Under the pieces are notes generated by a model. It was not told where the DNA came from and did not search any database. It saw nothing but the letters and a program-made list of their open reading frames with translations. A DNA stretch of 32,110 bases, taken from an uncultured Acetatifactor sp. Its GTDB lineage: Bacteria; Bacillota; Clostridia; Lachnospirales; Lachnospiraceae. A program made the position numbers and the translations under genes. Position 1 is the first letter of the stretch; each line of letters begins with the position of its first letter. This document shows, one piece after another, positions 6,550 to 15,943 of the stretch. Location of the stretch: positions 1-32,110 of the forward strand of contig NZ_CAJUCP010000063.1 of the NCBI RefSeq assembly GCF_910585425.1, in the 5' to 3' direction.

Positions 6550-8845
6550 GATTCTGAGAAAGGTCAGGAGCTATGAGGAACAGATGGCGCGGCTTACCGA
6601 CCAGGAGCTGGCCCACCTGACGGATGAGTTCAGGGCGCGCCTGGCAGGGGGGGAGACCCTGGACGGCATTCTGCCAGAGGCGTTTGCAGCAATCTGCGAG
6701 GCAGACCGCCGTATTCTGGGGATGTATCCTTTTGATGTGCAGGTGCTGGGAGGCATTGCGCTGCACCAGGGATGCCTGGCAGAGATGCATACAGGAGAGG
6801 GGAAGACCCTGATGGCGACCCTGCCCCTTTATCTGAACGCCCTGACGGGAAAACTCGCCATCCTGGTGACAGCCAACGAATACCTGGCCTGCAGGGACGC
6901 GGAGGAGCTGGGGCCGGTATACCGCTTTATGGGACTGACCGTGGCCACAGGCGTCCCGACCAGGGAACAGGAAGAATTCGGCACAGAGGAGAAGAAGGCG
7001 GTATATGCGTCAGATATTGTATATACCACCCACAGCGCTTTGGGTTTTGACTATCTGATGAACAATCTGGTGAAAAACGCCAAAGAACGTTTCCTGCGGG
7101 AGTATTACTATGTAATCGTTGATGAGGCAGACTCCGTGCTGCTGGACGGCGCACAGACCCCCCTTGTGATATCCGCCTCCCCCAGGGTGCAGTCCAACCT
7201 GTATGAGGTGGCGGATTTTTTCGTCACTACATTGGTGGAAGAAGAGGACTATATGCTGGAGGAGGGAAAGGTATGGCTCACGGAGGAAGGCATCCGGTAT
7301 GCGGAGACTTTCTTCCAAATCGATAATTTCTATGGCAGGGAACACTTCGAGATCAACCGCCATGTAATCCTGGCTCTGCGGGCCAGGAAGCTGTTCGAGA
7401 GCGGGGAGAACTACATGGTGAGCCGGGAGGGGGAACTGCTGCTGTTGGACAGCAGTACAGGCAGGACATTGAAAGGAATGAAGCTCCGGGGAGGACAGCA
7501 TCAGGCGCTGGAAGTGAAGGAAGGCCTGAAGCCTACCCAGGAGAGCCGTGCGGTGGCCGTCATCACCTTCCAGAACCTGTTCCGGATGTTCCCAAAGCTG
7601 GCGGGAATGAGCGGGACCATGGCAGATGCCGCTGAGGAGCTGCGGGATATCTACGGCGTGAAGGTGGTGGTCATTCCGCCTAACCGCCCCGGAAAAAGGG
7701 TGGATCTGCCGGACTGCTATTTTCCGAATACGAAGAAACAGGTCGCAGCGGCAATCATAAATGCCCTGGAAATCCATAGGACAGGCCGCCCTGTGCTGAT
7801 AGTGGCGGCCAATATCGAGAATACAGAGAAGATCCATCAGGCATTCCTGCGTAAGAAGATACCCCACAATGTCCTGAGTGCCAGCAATGCCTACTGGGAA
7901 GCGCAGATTGTCAAGGAGGCGGGCCGGCAGGGGGCAGTGACCGTGGCTACCACCATGGCAGGCAGGGGAACAGACATCAAGCTGGGAGAGGGCGTGGAGG
8001 AACTGGGGGGACTGGCGGTAATCGGCATCGGTCGGATGGAAAATGTGAGAATGGAGCGGCAGGCCCGGGGACGGGCCGGCAGACAGGGAGATGCAGGCAG
8101 CAGCCAGTTCTTCGTGTCCCTGCAGGATGACGTGATGGGGGAGAATCCCGCCTATGACAAATACATAGAGGGGAAGAAGCGCATCAGCAGACGGAGGCTG
8201 CAAAAATACATCGACAAGGCCCAGGTGATGGGGGAGGAATCCGCAGTCCTGAGTCGGAAGCGTTCTGTGGACTATGACAAGGTAATCCAGAGGCAGAGGA
8301 GCCTGATATACGCCACCAGGGATAAGCTGCTGGAAGGGGAGGAACTCCCCATGGAAATGATATTGGAGATGGCTGAGCGGAACATAAAACGGTTCCTGGC
8401 TTCCGGAGGGCTGGCCGATATGCGTGCATTGAACCGCTATATCCTGGACAACATTTCCTATCGGCTGGAGGATGCGGCGCCGGATTTCTCCCCGGGGGAC
8501 AGGAAGGCCATAGAGAGGTATCTCATGGAGAGGGTACGGCAGGGGCTGGAGGAACAGGAGAAGAAGACGGGCAGTACCGGCCGCATGAACCAGTTCATGC
8601 GCGTGGCGGTGCTGAGCGCCATCGATGAGGCCTGGGTGGAACAGGTGGACTATATGCAGCAGCTCCAGTCAGCGGTATCAGGCAGGGCCACCGCCCAGCG
8701 CAACCTGCTGTTCGAGTACCAGGACGATTCTTTCGCATCGTTCCGGAGCATGGAGGGCACTGTCTATGAGAATGCCATGCGGAATATCCTGTTGAGCGAT
8801 ATCTATGTGGATGAGAAGAGACAGCTCCATATTGTATTTCCCTGA
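6515..8845 (+). CDS. secA2: Accessory Sec translocase ATPase SecA2
   Basis: This is the motor ATPase that drives SRRP export through SecY2. Seen: Walker A GEGKT at residues 94-98, the DEAD-type Walker B motif VDEAD with DEAD at 203-206, and the C-terminal helicase motifs TTMAGRGTDIKLGEGV and QARGRAGRQGD. At 776 residues it is shorter than housekeeping SecA and ends in HIVFP, without the Cys-rich zinc-binding tail, which is usual for SecA2. The start at ATG 6515 lies inside the end of asp3 (35-base overlap). A 145-base gap follows before the first glycosyltransferase; I see no clear promoter or terminator there. Confidence 0.92.
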   Translation: MRRTRHLKKLYKILRKVRSYEEQMARLTDQELAHLTDEFRARLAGGETLDGILPEAFAAICEADRRILGMYPFDVQVLGGIALHQGCLAEMHTGEGKTLMATLPLYLNALTGKLAILVTANEYLACRDAEELGPVYRFMGLTVATGVPTREQEEFGTEEKKAVYASDIVYTTHSALGFDYLMNNLVKNAKERFLREYYYVIVDEADSVLLDGAQTPLVISASPRVQSNLYEVADFFVTTLVEEEDYMLEEGKVWLTEEGIRYAETFFQIDNFYGREHFEINRHVILALRARKLFESGENYMVSREGELLLLDSSTGRTLKGMKLRGGQHQALEVKEGLKPTQESRAVAVITFQNLFRMFPKLAGMSGTMADAAEELRDIYGVKVVVIPPNRPGKRVDLPDCYFPNTKKQVAAAIINALEIHRTGRPVLIVAANIENTEKIHQAFLRKKIPHNVLSASNAYWEAQIVKEAGRQGAVTVATTMAGRGTDIKLGEGVEELGGLAVIGIGRMENVRMERQARGRAGRQGDAGSSQFFVSLQDDVMGENPAYDKYIEGKKRISRRRLQKYIDKAQVMGEESAVLSRKRSVDYDKVIQRQRSLIYATRDKLLEGEELPMEMILEMAERNIKRFLASGGLADMRALNRYILDNISYRLEDAAPDFSPGDRKAIERYLMERVRQGLEEQEKKTGSTGRMNQFMRVAVLSAIDEAWVEQVDYMQQLQSAVSGRATAQRNLLFEYQDDSFASFRSMEGTVYENAMRNILLSDIYVDEKRQLHIVFP

Positions 8846-8990
8846 AAGGGAGGCTCTGGGCGGGGAAGGGGAACTGGCCGGGAAGGCTACAGACAGGAGC
8901 GAGGGATTGGCCGGGAACACTGGACAGAGAGGATGGAGGAATCCGGTCCGGGAATCTGTACCGGGGAAAGCAATGGAGGAATGACAGGCA

Positions 8991-10517
8991 GTGGCGGTTT
9001 ATGTATGCAGTCTTTTGGTGGGATATTCTCCAAATGGGGTGGATTATGCACAGGGATACCGTGCCGGGATTCTGAGAAAAATGTCCTGCCCTGTGCGGTA
9101 TATTTTCGCAGAACTGCCCGAAAGACGGGATGTCATATTTTATGAGAGCCTTGGGATAAAGGAAGAGGAGATGCTCAGTATGTACCACTCTCTTCTGGAC
9201 CGGCCGGCTCTGGGACTGGCGGTGATGGTACAGGATAAGCTGATGGAGTTAAGGCAGAGCCTGGAAATCACAGATGTGGAATACCGGGATGCGGATGTAC
9301 GGTTGTGGAAGGACAGCATGGTGGCAGCCTCGCTGATATTTGACCAGAAGGAGCCGGATGCACTTGCTATGGTTCATTTCTTCCACCAGGGAAAGCTGAT
9401 TCGTACAGAATACTATACAGACCATATGGCCTATGTTGACTATTTTGTGACGGCAGAGTCGGAGCACGGGCTTTATGCGAAGAAGATAAAACGTACCTAT
9501 TGTCATGGGAATGGATCCATTGCTTATGAACAGATTTTTGAAGGGGAGAAGTCATGGTATCTGTTCCCGGATGGAAAGATGCTTACGAAAGCGGAGTTCA
9601 TCGCGGAATTTGTAAAGGGATTGCATTTGTCCCGGAAGGATACAGTCCTAATAGACCGTTTCGCTCAGATGGATTACATCCAGCTGCTTTTCCAAGAGAA
9701 GGGTTCGGCTCGGATGATAGCCGTCATGCACGCCGGACACTATTTTGAAAAGGGGGAGAGCAGCTATACCGTGAACTTCAACCAGGATTACAATTATCTG
9801 TTCAAGTATTCCGGCATGTTGGATGCGGTCGTGGTGTCTACCTGGCAGCAGAAGGAGGATCTGGAGGACAAGCTCCGGGAGTATGGTTGTACTGTTCCCC
9901 GCATCGTGGTCATTCCAGCAGGCGGTGTGGACAGGTTGCGGTATCCGGACAAGGGGAGGAAGAGGGGATCTATCTTATCGGTCTCCCGGATTCATCCTCA
10001 TAAAAGAGTCGACTGGCTCATAAAGTGCGCCGTAAAAGCACACCAGGTGAATCCGGATATCTCATTGGACATCTATGGCATGGGGGACCAGGAATACGTG
10101 GCTGCAATGAGGAGACTGGTAGAAGAACATCAGGCCCAGTCCTATATTCGGTTCATGGGACACCAGGATGTCAGGGAAATTTACCGGAACTATGAAGTGT
10201 TTCTGACGGCCTCTACTTTTGAAACCTTGGGTCTCTCCATACTGGAGGCTATTTCCTCTGGAACAGCGGTAATTGGGCTGGATGCGAAATATGGAAGTCG
10301 TCTATTGGTTCATTCTGGGGAGAATGGCTATCTGGTTAAGTTTGCACCCTCTTCTGTTAACGAGGATACAGAGAAGCTGGTTGATAGCTTGGCTGAAAAA
10401 ATTATAGAAATTTTTCGTAATCCAGAATGTTTGGAGAGGTTTCATACGAATTCTTATATAATTGCAGAAGAATATTCCATGCAAGCTATTTCGGATAAGT
10501 GGATGGAATTGCTGTAA
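8991..10517 (+). CDS. GtfA-like glycosyltransferase, copy 1
   Basis: This is a GtfA-family (GT4, GT-B fold) glycosyltransferase. In streptococci GtfA with GtfB adds GlcNAc to Ser/Thr of the SRRP. Seen: a family N-terminus (VGYSPNGVDYAQGYRAGILRKM), the inserted beta domain that binds GtfB in known structures (around residues 90-190), and a donor-binding block SVSRIHPHKRVDW. An intact E-x7-E pair (FETLGLSILE) has its first Glu at residue 411. It is the most divergent of the four copies: SPNG replaces the WASSG of the classical form and the C-terminal block is KYGSRLLVHSGENGYLV. GTG 8991 is taken as start, with GGAGG about ten bases before it. No GtfB-like gene is next to it. The last 250 bases are clearly more AT-rich than the rest of the gene. 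Confidence 0.8.
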   Translation: MAVYVCSLLVGYSPNGVDYAQGYRAGILRKMSCPVRYIFAELPERRDVIFYESLGIKEEEMLSMYHSLLDRPALGLAVMVQDKLMELRQSLEITDVEYRDADVRLWKDSMVAASLIFDQKEPDALAMVHFFHQGKLIRTEYYTDHMAYVDYFVTAESEHGLYAKKIKRTYCHGNGSIAYEQIFEGEKSWYLFPDGKMLTKAEFIAEFVKGLHLSRKDTVLIDRFAQMDYIQLLFQEKGSARMIAVMHAGHYFEKGESSYTVNFNQDYNYLFKYSGMLDAVVVSTWQQKEDLEDKLREYGCTVPRIVVIPAGGVDRLRYPDKGRKRGSILSVSRIHPHKRVDWLIKCAVKAHQVNPDISLDIYGMGDQEYVAAMRRLVEEHQAQSYIRFMGHQDVREIYRNYEVFLTASTFETLGLSILEAISSGTAVIGLDAKYGSRLLVHSGENGYLVKFAPSSVNEDTEKLVDSLAEKIIEIFRNPECLERFHTNSYIIAEEYSMQAISDKWMELL

Positions 10518-10549
10518 TAACTCTTTGACAGAAAGGGGGGAAGATTGAT

Positions 10550-12016
10550 ATGATTTATAGTTTTCATCATTATTATCATTGGTTAAAGGGTGGTGTGGAG
10601 ACAGGGCAGGCGTATCGGGCAAAACTTTTTCGAAAGATGGGAATGGATGCTAAATTTGTATTTGCCACTACATTTCCTGAACATAATATTTGGGATGAGA
10701 CAAGGGAATTGGGTTACTTGGATTCAGAGGTTCTGTGGATGTATAGTTTTTTTACGGATTGTAAGCCTTCACCAGTTACTTTTACTTTGGCGCAGCTGGA
10801 GGATACTTTTGAGGAAGAGTTTGTTTATTCTAGAAGTGGAACCTGTGTGACATATACGTTTCCGCGGATGAATATCTATTACACCGCATTTTTGGCAGAT
10901 GGTAGTAGTGACATTGTACATAGTCTTGTGATGATTTCCAATGGCTGTCTGATACGAAAGGATTATTATACCTATTGTAGAGTGTACTCGGAATTTTACA
11001 TTCCGGTAGAGGGGCATGCAAAACTGTATTTGAGAAGGTTTTTTAATGAAAATGGAGTGGTTGCATATGAAGAGATGGTAGATGGGGACAGAGTGATTTA
11101 TAAATTTCCGAACAGGTTGGTCTATTCCAGAGAAGAGTTGCTGGGATATATGATGACCTGTCTTGGCTTTACTGAGAAGGATGTAGTTCTGATAGATGGA
11201 GAGTGGGGAATGATTGACAGAGCTGCATTCATACAGAATGCATTTCCGGCAAAGGTTGGTTTTATTATTCACTCTGGGCATTATCGCTATAGCGATGAGG
11301 AACATATTTTGTGGTACGATGTGTTTGAATATGCGCTCTCCCATCCTGAAAGGATTTACTTTTTTGCGACGAATACAGATGCACAGAGTCAGCTACTTCG
11401 AGAACAATTCCATTATTATAAAGGAAAGGATGTCAGGGTAGAGACGATTCCGGTGGCTGGCCTGGATAGGATTCGCATACCTCAGGAGGGCAGGAAGCCA
11501 CATTCCCTCATTACAGCCGGACGATTACAGGTCGATAAGCGAACGGGTTGGATTATTGAAGCTGTAGTGATAGCCAGAAAGGTAATTCCAGATTTGATTC
11601 TGGATATCTATGGGGAAGGCGATGAGAAAGACAAGCTACAGGAACAGATAGAGCGGTTAGGCTGTAGCAGTTATGTGCGCTTATGCGGTTTTCGGAAATT
11701 GGAGGAGATTTACCAACAATATGAGGCTTATGTGTCAGCATCTTTCGGAGAGACCTTCGGCATAACACTGTTGGAGGCAGTTGGTTCAGGACTTCCCATA
11801 GTGGGATTTGACCTGCCATATGGAATGCAGGTATTTGTGGAAGACGGGAAAAACGGATACAGGATTTCCCGGATTTCAAGTGAGGGGCTGGCGGAGGGGA
11901 TTGTCAGGCTTTTTACAGAAGCGAACCTGGAATCCTTTCGGAAATATTCGTATCAGAAAGCAGAAAGCTACCTGGAGATAGAGATAGAGAAGAAATGGAG
12001 GGAGGTATTATCTTGA
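10550..12016 (+). CDS. GtfA-like glycosyltransferase, copy 2
   Basis: A second GtfA-family enzyme with the N-terminal signature HYYHWLKGGVETGQAYRA, the inserted beta domain with GCLIRKDYYTYCRVYSEFY, and an intact E-x7-E pair (GETFGITLLE, first Glu at residue 401). Its closest relative by eye is copy 3, with near-identical N-termini. Donor and acceptor are unknown; GtfA-type enzymes usually use UDP-GlcNAc. The ATG at 10550 follows a GGGGGGAAG ribosome site. The coding sequence is distinctly AT-rich with A/T-ending codons, unlike secA2 or gtfB1, which suggests a different recent history. Its stop overlaps the start of the Gtf3-like gene by four bases (TTGA), so these two are probably made together. 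Confidence 0.82.
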   Translation: MIYSFHHYYHWLKGGVETGQAYRAKLFRKMGMDAKFVFATTFPEHNIWDETRELGYLDSEVLWMYSFFTDCKPSPVTFTLAQLEDTFEEEFVYSRSGTCVTYTFPRMNIYYTAFLADGSSDIVHSLVMISNGCLIRKDYYTYCRVYSEFYIPVEGHAKLYLRRFFNENGVVAYEEMVDGDRVIYKFPNRLVYSREELLGYMMTCLGFTEKDVVLIDGEWGMIDRAAFIQNAFPAKVGFIIHSGHYRYSDEEHILWYDVFEYALSHPERIYFFATNTDAQSQLLREQFHYYKGKDVRVETIPVAGLDRIRIPQEGRKPHSLITAGRLQVDKRTGWIIEAVVIARKVIPDLILDIYGEGDEKDKLQEQIERLGCSSYVRLCGFRKLEEIYQQYEAYVSASFGETFGITLLEAVGSGLPIVGFDLPYGMQVFVEDGKNGYRISRISSEGLAEGIVRLFTEANLESFRKYSYQKAESYLEIEIEKKWREVLS

Positions 12017-13035
12017 CAGTTCATATCACAAATATCTATGGTTTAGCTGGCACAGTAAGAAAAGCGCAACAGATGGTAGCGAATATAGCGAAAAGGGATT
12101 TACATTTCAATGAACTTGGTATTTATAAATATCCCATGCATACGGACACGGCAGACATGCTTCGCACCCGTCTGGATGGAGTCATAGCCTCGGTAGGGTA
12201 TGGGGATGTGGTAATCTTCCAATTTCCCACATGGAATGGCATTGCGTTTGATGAAGCATTTGTGGCACATTTTAATGGATATAGAGAACTGAAAAAGATT
12301 TTCTTTCTGCATGATGTCCCCCCATTGATGGACAATAGGGTACTTAAAGAGCTGGACAGATATATCGCGCTTTATAACAGGGCAGACTTGATTATTCTTC
12401 CATCCCGGAATATGGCAGATTACCTGTGCTCCAAAGGACTTACTGTGAAGAAAACAGTTATCCAGAGAATGTGGGATGCGCCTGTGGATATTGACCTGGC
12501 AGAGAAGCCACCCTTTCGAAGACGGATAAACTTTGCGGCAGACGTAGTACAAGTTCCCCGGTCTTTTGTGCAACATTGGGACAGCGACATGGTGGAACTG
12601 GCAGTTACGGCGCAGCCGGGAGAATATGTCTGGGCTGAAGGCCGGAATATCCGTTATCTGGGGTGGTTCAACCACGAAAATCTCCTGACAGATGCATTGA
12701 GGAAGAGCGGCGGCTTTGGCCTGCTCTGGCACGATGATTTGGCATGGATTGAGTATATGAAGCGGAATGCCTGTTGTAAACTTGGCACCTATCTGGCCGC
12801 AGGCCTTCCGGTGATTGTGCATGAGAGCATTCCTGAAGCAGACACGATTCGCAGGAAGCATTTAGGGCTGACAGTGGCATCCATGGAGGAAGCGATAGGC
12901 CGTGTAGCGATTATTACAGAGGAGCAGTATGTGCAGATGAGGCAAGCGGCAGATTCTTTTGGTTACCTGATTCGAAGTGGTTACTTTACCAGAAAGCTGC
13001 TGACGGATGCAGTGTTCCAACTGCTGTATGATTGA
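12013..13035 (+). CDS. Gtf3-like SRRP sugar-extending glycosyltransferase
   Basis: It resembles Gtf3 (Nss) of streptococcal SRRP loci, which adds the second sugar (glucose) onto protein-bound GlcNAc and is often mis-annotated as a galactofuranosyltransferase. Seen: about 340 residues, the typical start TVHITNIYGLAG, a central FFLHDVPPL segment, and a C-terminal nucleotide-sugar binding block around KLGTYLAAGLPVIVHE. No signal peptide. The open frame begins at ATG 11995, but TTG 12013 is preferred: GGAGGGAGG lies seven bases upstream, it overlaps the gtfA2 stop by four bases, and family members begin with this strand. It is flanked by the two most similar GtfA copies. Sugar specificity cannot be read from sequence. 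Confidence 0.8.
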   Translation: MTVHITNIYGLAGTVRKAQQMVANIAKRDLHFNELGIYKYPMHTDTADMLRTRLDGVIASVGYGDVVIFQFPTWNGIAFDEAFVAHFNGYRELKKIFFLHDVPPLMDNRVLKELDRYIALYNRADLIILPSRNMADYLCSKGLTVKKTVIQRMWDAPVDIDLAEKPPFRRRINFAADVVQVPRSFVQHWDSDMVELAVTAQPGEYVWAEGRNIRYLGWFNHENLLTDALRKSGGFGLLWHDDLAWIEYMKRNACCKLGTYLAAGLPVIVHESIPEADTIRRKHLGLTVASMEEAIGRVAIITEEQYVQMRQAADSFGYLIRSGYFTRKLLTDAVFQLLYD

Positions 13036-13062
13036 CGTTGAAGACGGGAAAAGGCAAGGGCG

Positions 13063-14532
13063 ATGATTTATAATTTTCACCACTTTTACTATTGGCTGAA
13101 AGGCGGTGTGGAGACAGGGCAGGCATACCGGGCGAAGCTGTTCCGAAAGCTTGGGCTGGACGCGAAGTTTGTCTTTGCCACGACCTTTCCGGAGAGGAAC
13201 ATCCAGCAGGAAACATCTTATCTTGGCTTTCTGGATTCCGAAGTAATCTGGATGTATGGATTTTTCACGGACTGTAGAATTTCGCCAGTTACGTATACCT
13301 TGGAACAGTTTGAAGATACATTTGATGAGACGAACTATACTTTTTCCAGGGATGGGGCCATTATAACTTACAGGTTCCCCCGGTTGGGTGTGATTTATAA
13401 GATCTTTCTGGCAGATGACAAAGGGAATCTTGTCCACAGGGTGGAGATGATTTCCGGTGGCTGCCTGATCCGAAAGGATTATTATACCTATTGCAGGATT
13501 TATTCCGAATACTATGTTCCGGTGGACGGACAGGCGCATCTGTATCTGAGAAGGTTTTTCAACCAGGACGGAAGCGTGGCTTATGAGGAAGTGGCAGAGG
13601 GAGATAGGGTTCTATACAAATTTCCGGATCGGGTGCTATTTTCCAGGGAAGAATTGTTGGGTTATATGATGTCCCAGATGAATCTGACCAGGAACGACAC
13701 GGTGATTATTGACCTGGAACCAGGAATGATTGAGAAGGCGGCCTTCATTTTGAATGCTGCACCTGCCAGGGTGGGCCTGGTGATGCATGCAGAGCATTTC
13801 TGGAATCAGGATGAGGAGCATGTTCTGTGGTATGGCATCTATGAATATGCATTCGCCCACCCGGAAAAAATCAGTTTCTTCATTACGAACACGGATGCCC
13901 AGAGAAATCTTCTCCGGGAACAGATGCAGAAGTATAAAGGAATATGTCCTGACATTATAACGATACCGGTGGTGGGGCTTCCCGGACTTCGAAAGTCCCA
14001 GAAGCCAAGGCGTAAGTTCGCATTGCTGTCTGTGGGCCGCTTGGCACCGGAGAAGCGGATGAACCAGGTGATAGAGGCCGTAGTGAAGGCCAGGGAAAAG
14101 GTGCCGGAACTGTCGCTGGATATCTATGGGGAAGGCGGGGAGAGGGGAAATCTGCAGGAGATGGTCGAAAAGCTGGGATGCGGAAATTATGTACATTTGT
14201 GTGGTTTTCAGAAACTGGATGAGGTTTATCAGGAATATGAAGCTTATGTATCTGCGTCCTACGTGGAGACATTGGGGGTGACACTTTTGGAGGCCATTGG
14301 TTCCGGGCTTCCCATTGTCAGTTATGATATGCGATATGGGGCGCAAATGTTCATTGACGAGGGGGAGAATGGCTATAAGGTGCCCTGGGAGGATGTGGAG
14401 GCACTGGCAGAGGGAATCGTCCGGCTGTTCACGGAGGCAGATTTTGAGGAGTTCCGGCGGCATTCCTATGAGAAAGCAGAAAGCTATCTGGAGAAGGAGG
14501 TGGAGAGGAAATGGCAGAACCTGTTATGTTGA
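13063..14532 (+). CDS. GtfA-like glycosyltransferase, copy 3
   Basis: Third GtfA-family copy, 489 residues. Seen: HFYYWLKGGVETGQAYRAKL at the N-terminus, the inserted beta domain containing GCLIRKDYYTYCRIYSEYY, the donor block SVGRLAPEKRMNQ, and an intact E-x7-E pair (VETLGVTLLE, first Glu at residue 402). It shares long identical stretches with copy 2 at the protein level but is more GC-rich, so the two have drifted in codon use. ATG 13063 follows AAGGGCG. The gene overlaps the next one (GtfB-like copy 1) by 22 bases, the arrangement expected for the two subunits of a GtfA-GtfB heterotetramer. It is therefore a good candidate for an initiating O-GlcNAc transferase. Confidence 0.83.
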   Translation: MIYNFHHFYYWLKGGVETGQAYRAKLFRKLGLDAKFVFATTFPERNIQQETSYLGFLDSEVIWMYGFFTDCRISPVTYTLEQFEDTFDETNYTFSRDGAIITYRFPRLGVIYKIFLADDKGNLVHRVEMISGGCLIRKDYYTYCRIYSEYYVPVDGQAHLYLRRFFNQDGSVAYEEVAEGDRVLYKFPDRVLFSREELLGYMMSQMNLTRNDTVIIDLEPGMIEKAAFILNAAPARVGLVMHAEHFWNQDEEHVLWYGIYEYAFAHPEKISFFITNTDAQRNLLREQMQKYKGICPDIITIPVVGLPGLRKSQKPRRKFALLSVGRLAPEKRMNQVIEAVVKAREKVPELSLDIYGEGGERGNLQEMVEKLGCGNYVHLCGFQKLDEVYQEYEAYVSASYVETLGVTLLEAIGSGLPIVSYDMRYGAQMFIDEGENGYKVPWEDVEALAEGIVRLFTEADFEEFRRHSYEKAESYLEKEVERKWQNLLC

Positions 14533-15887
14533 AGGATACCGTATTGCTGTTCGACAGTTATTCCCCAGCCAGCAGGCGGCTGCATGAGTCGTTTCTGCGG
14601 GCGGGCTGTCCGTGTTCTGTGGTAATTCTGGAAGAGGATCCATTCCTGCCGGAGGGAGTCATGTCGGTATACGACCTGTTTCTGGGTTATTTTCAAGAGG
14701 AGGGAAGGAGCCTTGGGAAGCCCCGGTTCTTCAACGAGATTCCAGTACCTGACCATTGGAGCATCCATGCGGGAGTCGGGGAGACGGATTATGGGCGGAT
14801 TACGTACCAACATGAGGAAAAAGGGCGGATCTATTACTGGGAATCCACCAGGAAATGGCTGGTGAGGGCAGTGGATTGGTTCGACAGGAAGGGGAATGTA
14901 CGCTTCCGGGATTGTTACAACCGGTATGGCGCTGTCTATGCCAGGACATGTTATGACGGCCAGGGCAGGGAGCTGGGCAGAACCTGGTTTACCGTGGGAG
15001 GCCAGGAGGCAATCGTGGAGAATGCTGTCACAGGGGACCTGATTGTAAACGACGGTGAGCTGGTGAAATTTTTCCGGGCCAGGAGAGATATGATGCTTTA
15101 TTTCCTGAATCGGGCCGGGGCCGGGCAGAGACGGGTCTGCTATGACTCGCTGGGGGAAGCTTTCTGGATATCCGAGAGGCTTGAACCGGCGGCCAGGCGC
15201 GGTATGCTGTTCTGGCAGGAAACCATGGAAGGAGCGGTTCCGGAGAACATGCGGAGAATCCTGGACGGGCATGCAGTACGCACAGAAAAGATTCTGCTAC
15301 AGAAGCGGGGGGACTATGACAGACTGCTGGAAATGGGGGCTGACCCGGCCAGGATAGGGAAGCTGGGCCACATCTATGAGTTCAGGAAAGAAAACGGGCA
15401 TCAGCCGCAGGCACTGATCTGTACCAATTCCGAGAGGATAGAACATTGTGAGGAGCTGGTCAGAGAGTTTCCGCGGATGCATTTCCATATCGCAGCAGTT
15501 ACGCTGATGTCCCCAAAGCTCATGGCGCTGGAGGCATATGGCAATGTGTCGCTGTATCCATGTGTGCAGAAACCGGTACTGGACGAACTCTTCCTGTCCT
15601 GTGATTACTATTTCGACATCAACCACTGGACGGAAATCGTGTCTGCGGTATATCAGGCGTTCCTGCACAACCAGTTGATTTTTGCCTTTGAAGAGACCAT
15701 ACATAACCGGGAGTATGTGGCGGAGGCCCATATCTATCCGGTGGCGGAGTATGCGAAAATGGCAGCGGATGTAAGGGAAATGATGGAAAATGGAGAAACC
15801 CTGGACCGTCATCTGAAGATGCAGCTTGCGGAGGCCATGGCAGAGGACAGGGATGCCTATATGCAGGTTCTGGGCGGGATTGGCTAA
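14511..15887 (+). CDS. GtfB-like glycosylation co-subunit, copy 1
   Basis: GtfB is the substrate-binding partner of GtfA: it has a GT-B fold but little or no activity alone, and it holds the partly glycosylated SRRP. Seen: N-terminal KDTVLLFDSYSPASRRLHES, the beta domain around CYNRYGAVYARTCYDGQG, and the C-terminal block GHIYEFRKENGHQPQALICTN. A DYYFDINH motif and FLHNQLIFAFEET follow; the E-x7-E catalytic pair of GtfA is absent, as expected. ATG 14511 has AGGAGG and GAGAGGAA upstream; ATG 14526 is a weaker alternative. It overlaps gtfA3 by 22 bases and most likely pairs with it. Confidence 0.83.
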   Translation: MAEPVMLKDTVLLFDSYSPASRRLHESFLRAGCPCSVVILEEDPFLPEGVMSVYDLFLGYFQEEGRSLGKPRFFNEIPVPDHWSIHAGVGETDYGRITYQHEEKGRIYYWESTRKWLVRAVDWFDRKGNVRFRDCYNRYGAVYARTCYDGQGRELGRTWFTVGGQEAIVENAVTGDLIVNDGELVKFFRARRDMMLYFLNRAGAGQRRVCYDSLGEAFWISERLEPAARRGMLFWQETMEGAVPENMRRILDGHAVRTEKILLQKRGDYDRLLEMGADPARIGKLGHIYEFRKENGHQPQALICTNSERIEHCEELVREFPRMHFHIAAVTLMSPKLMALEAYGNVSLYPCVQKPVLDELFLSCDYYFDINHWTEIVSAVYQAFLHNQLIFAFEETIHNREYVAEAHIYPVAEYAKMAADVREMMENGETLDRHLKMQLAEAMAEDRDAYMQVLGGIG

Positions 15888-15943
15888 TATCAAGGGAAAG
15901 CAATGAAAGGCTATGGAAAAGCATGGAGAAGGAAGGATGCAGC

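Noticed and set aside
8846..8990. Short frames and weak stems in the secA2-gtfA1 gap
   Set aside because: No conserved-looking protein, and the best stem (CCGGT/ACCGG) has only 5 pairs with a 12-base loop.
10525..10554. TTGACA and TATGAT with 18-base spacing before gtfA2 as a promoter
   Set aside because: The -10 box overlaps the ATG of gtfA2 and would start the RNA inside the gene; the gap is only 32 bases in an apparent operon. Probably chance, though it could serve the Gtf3 gene.
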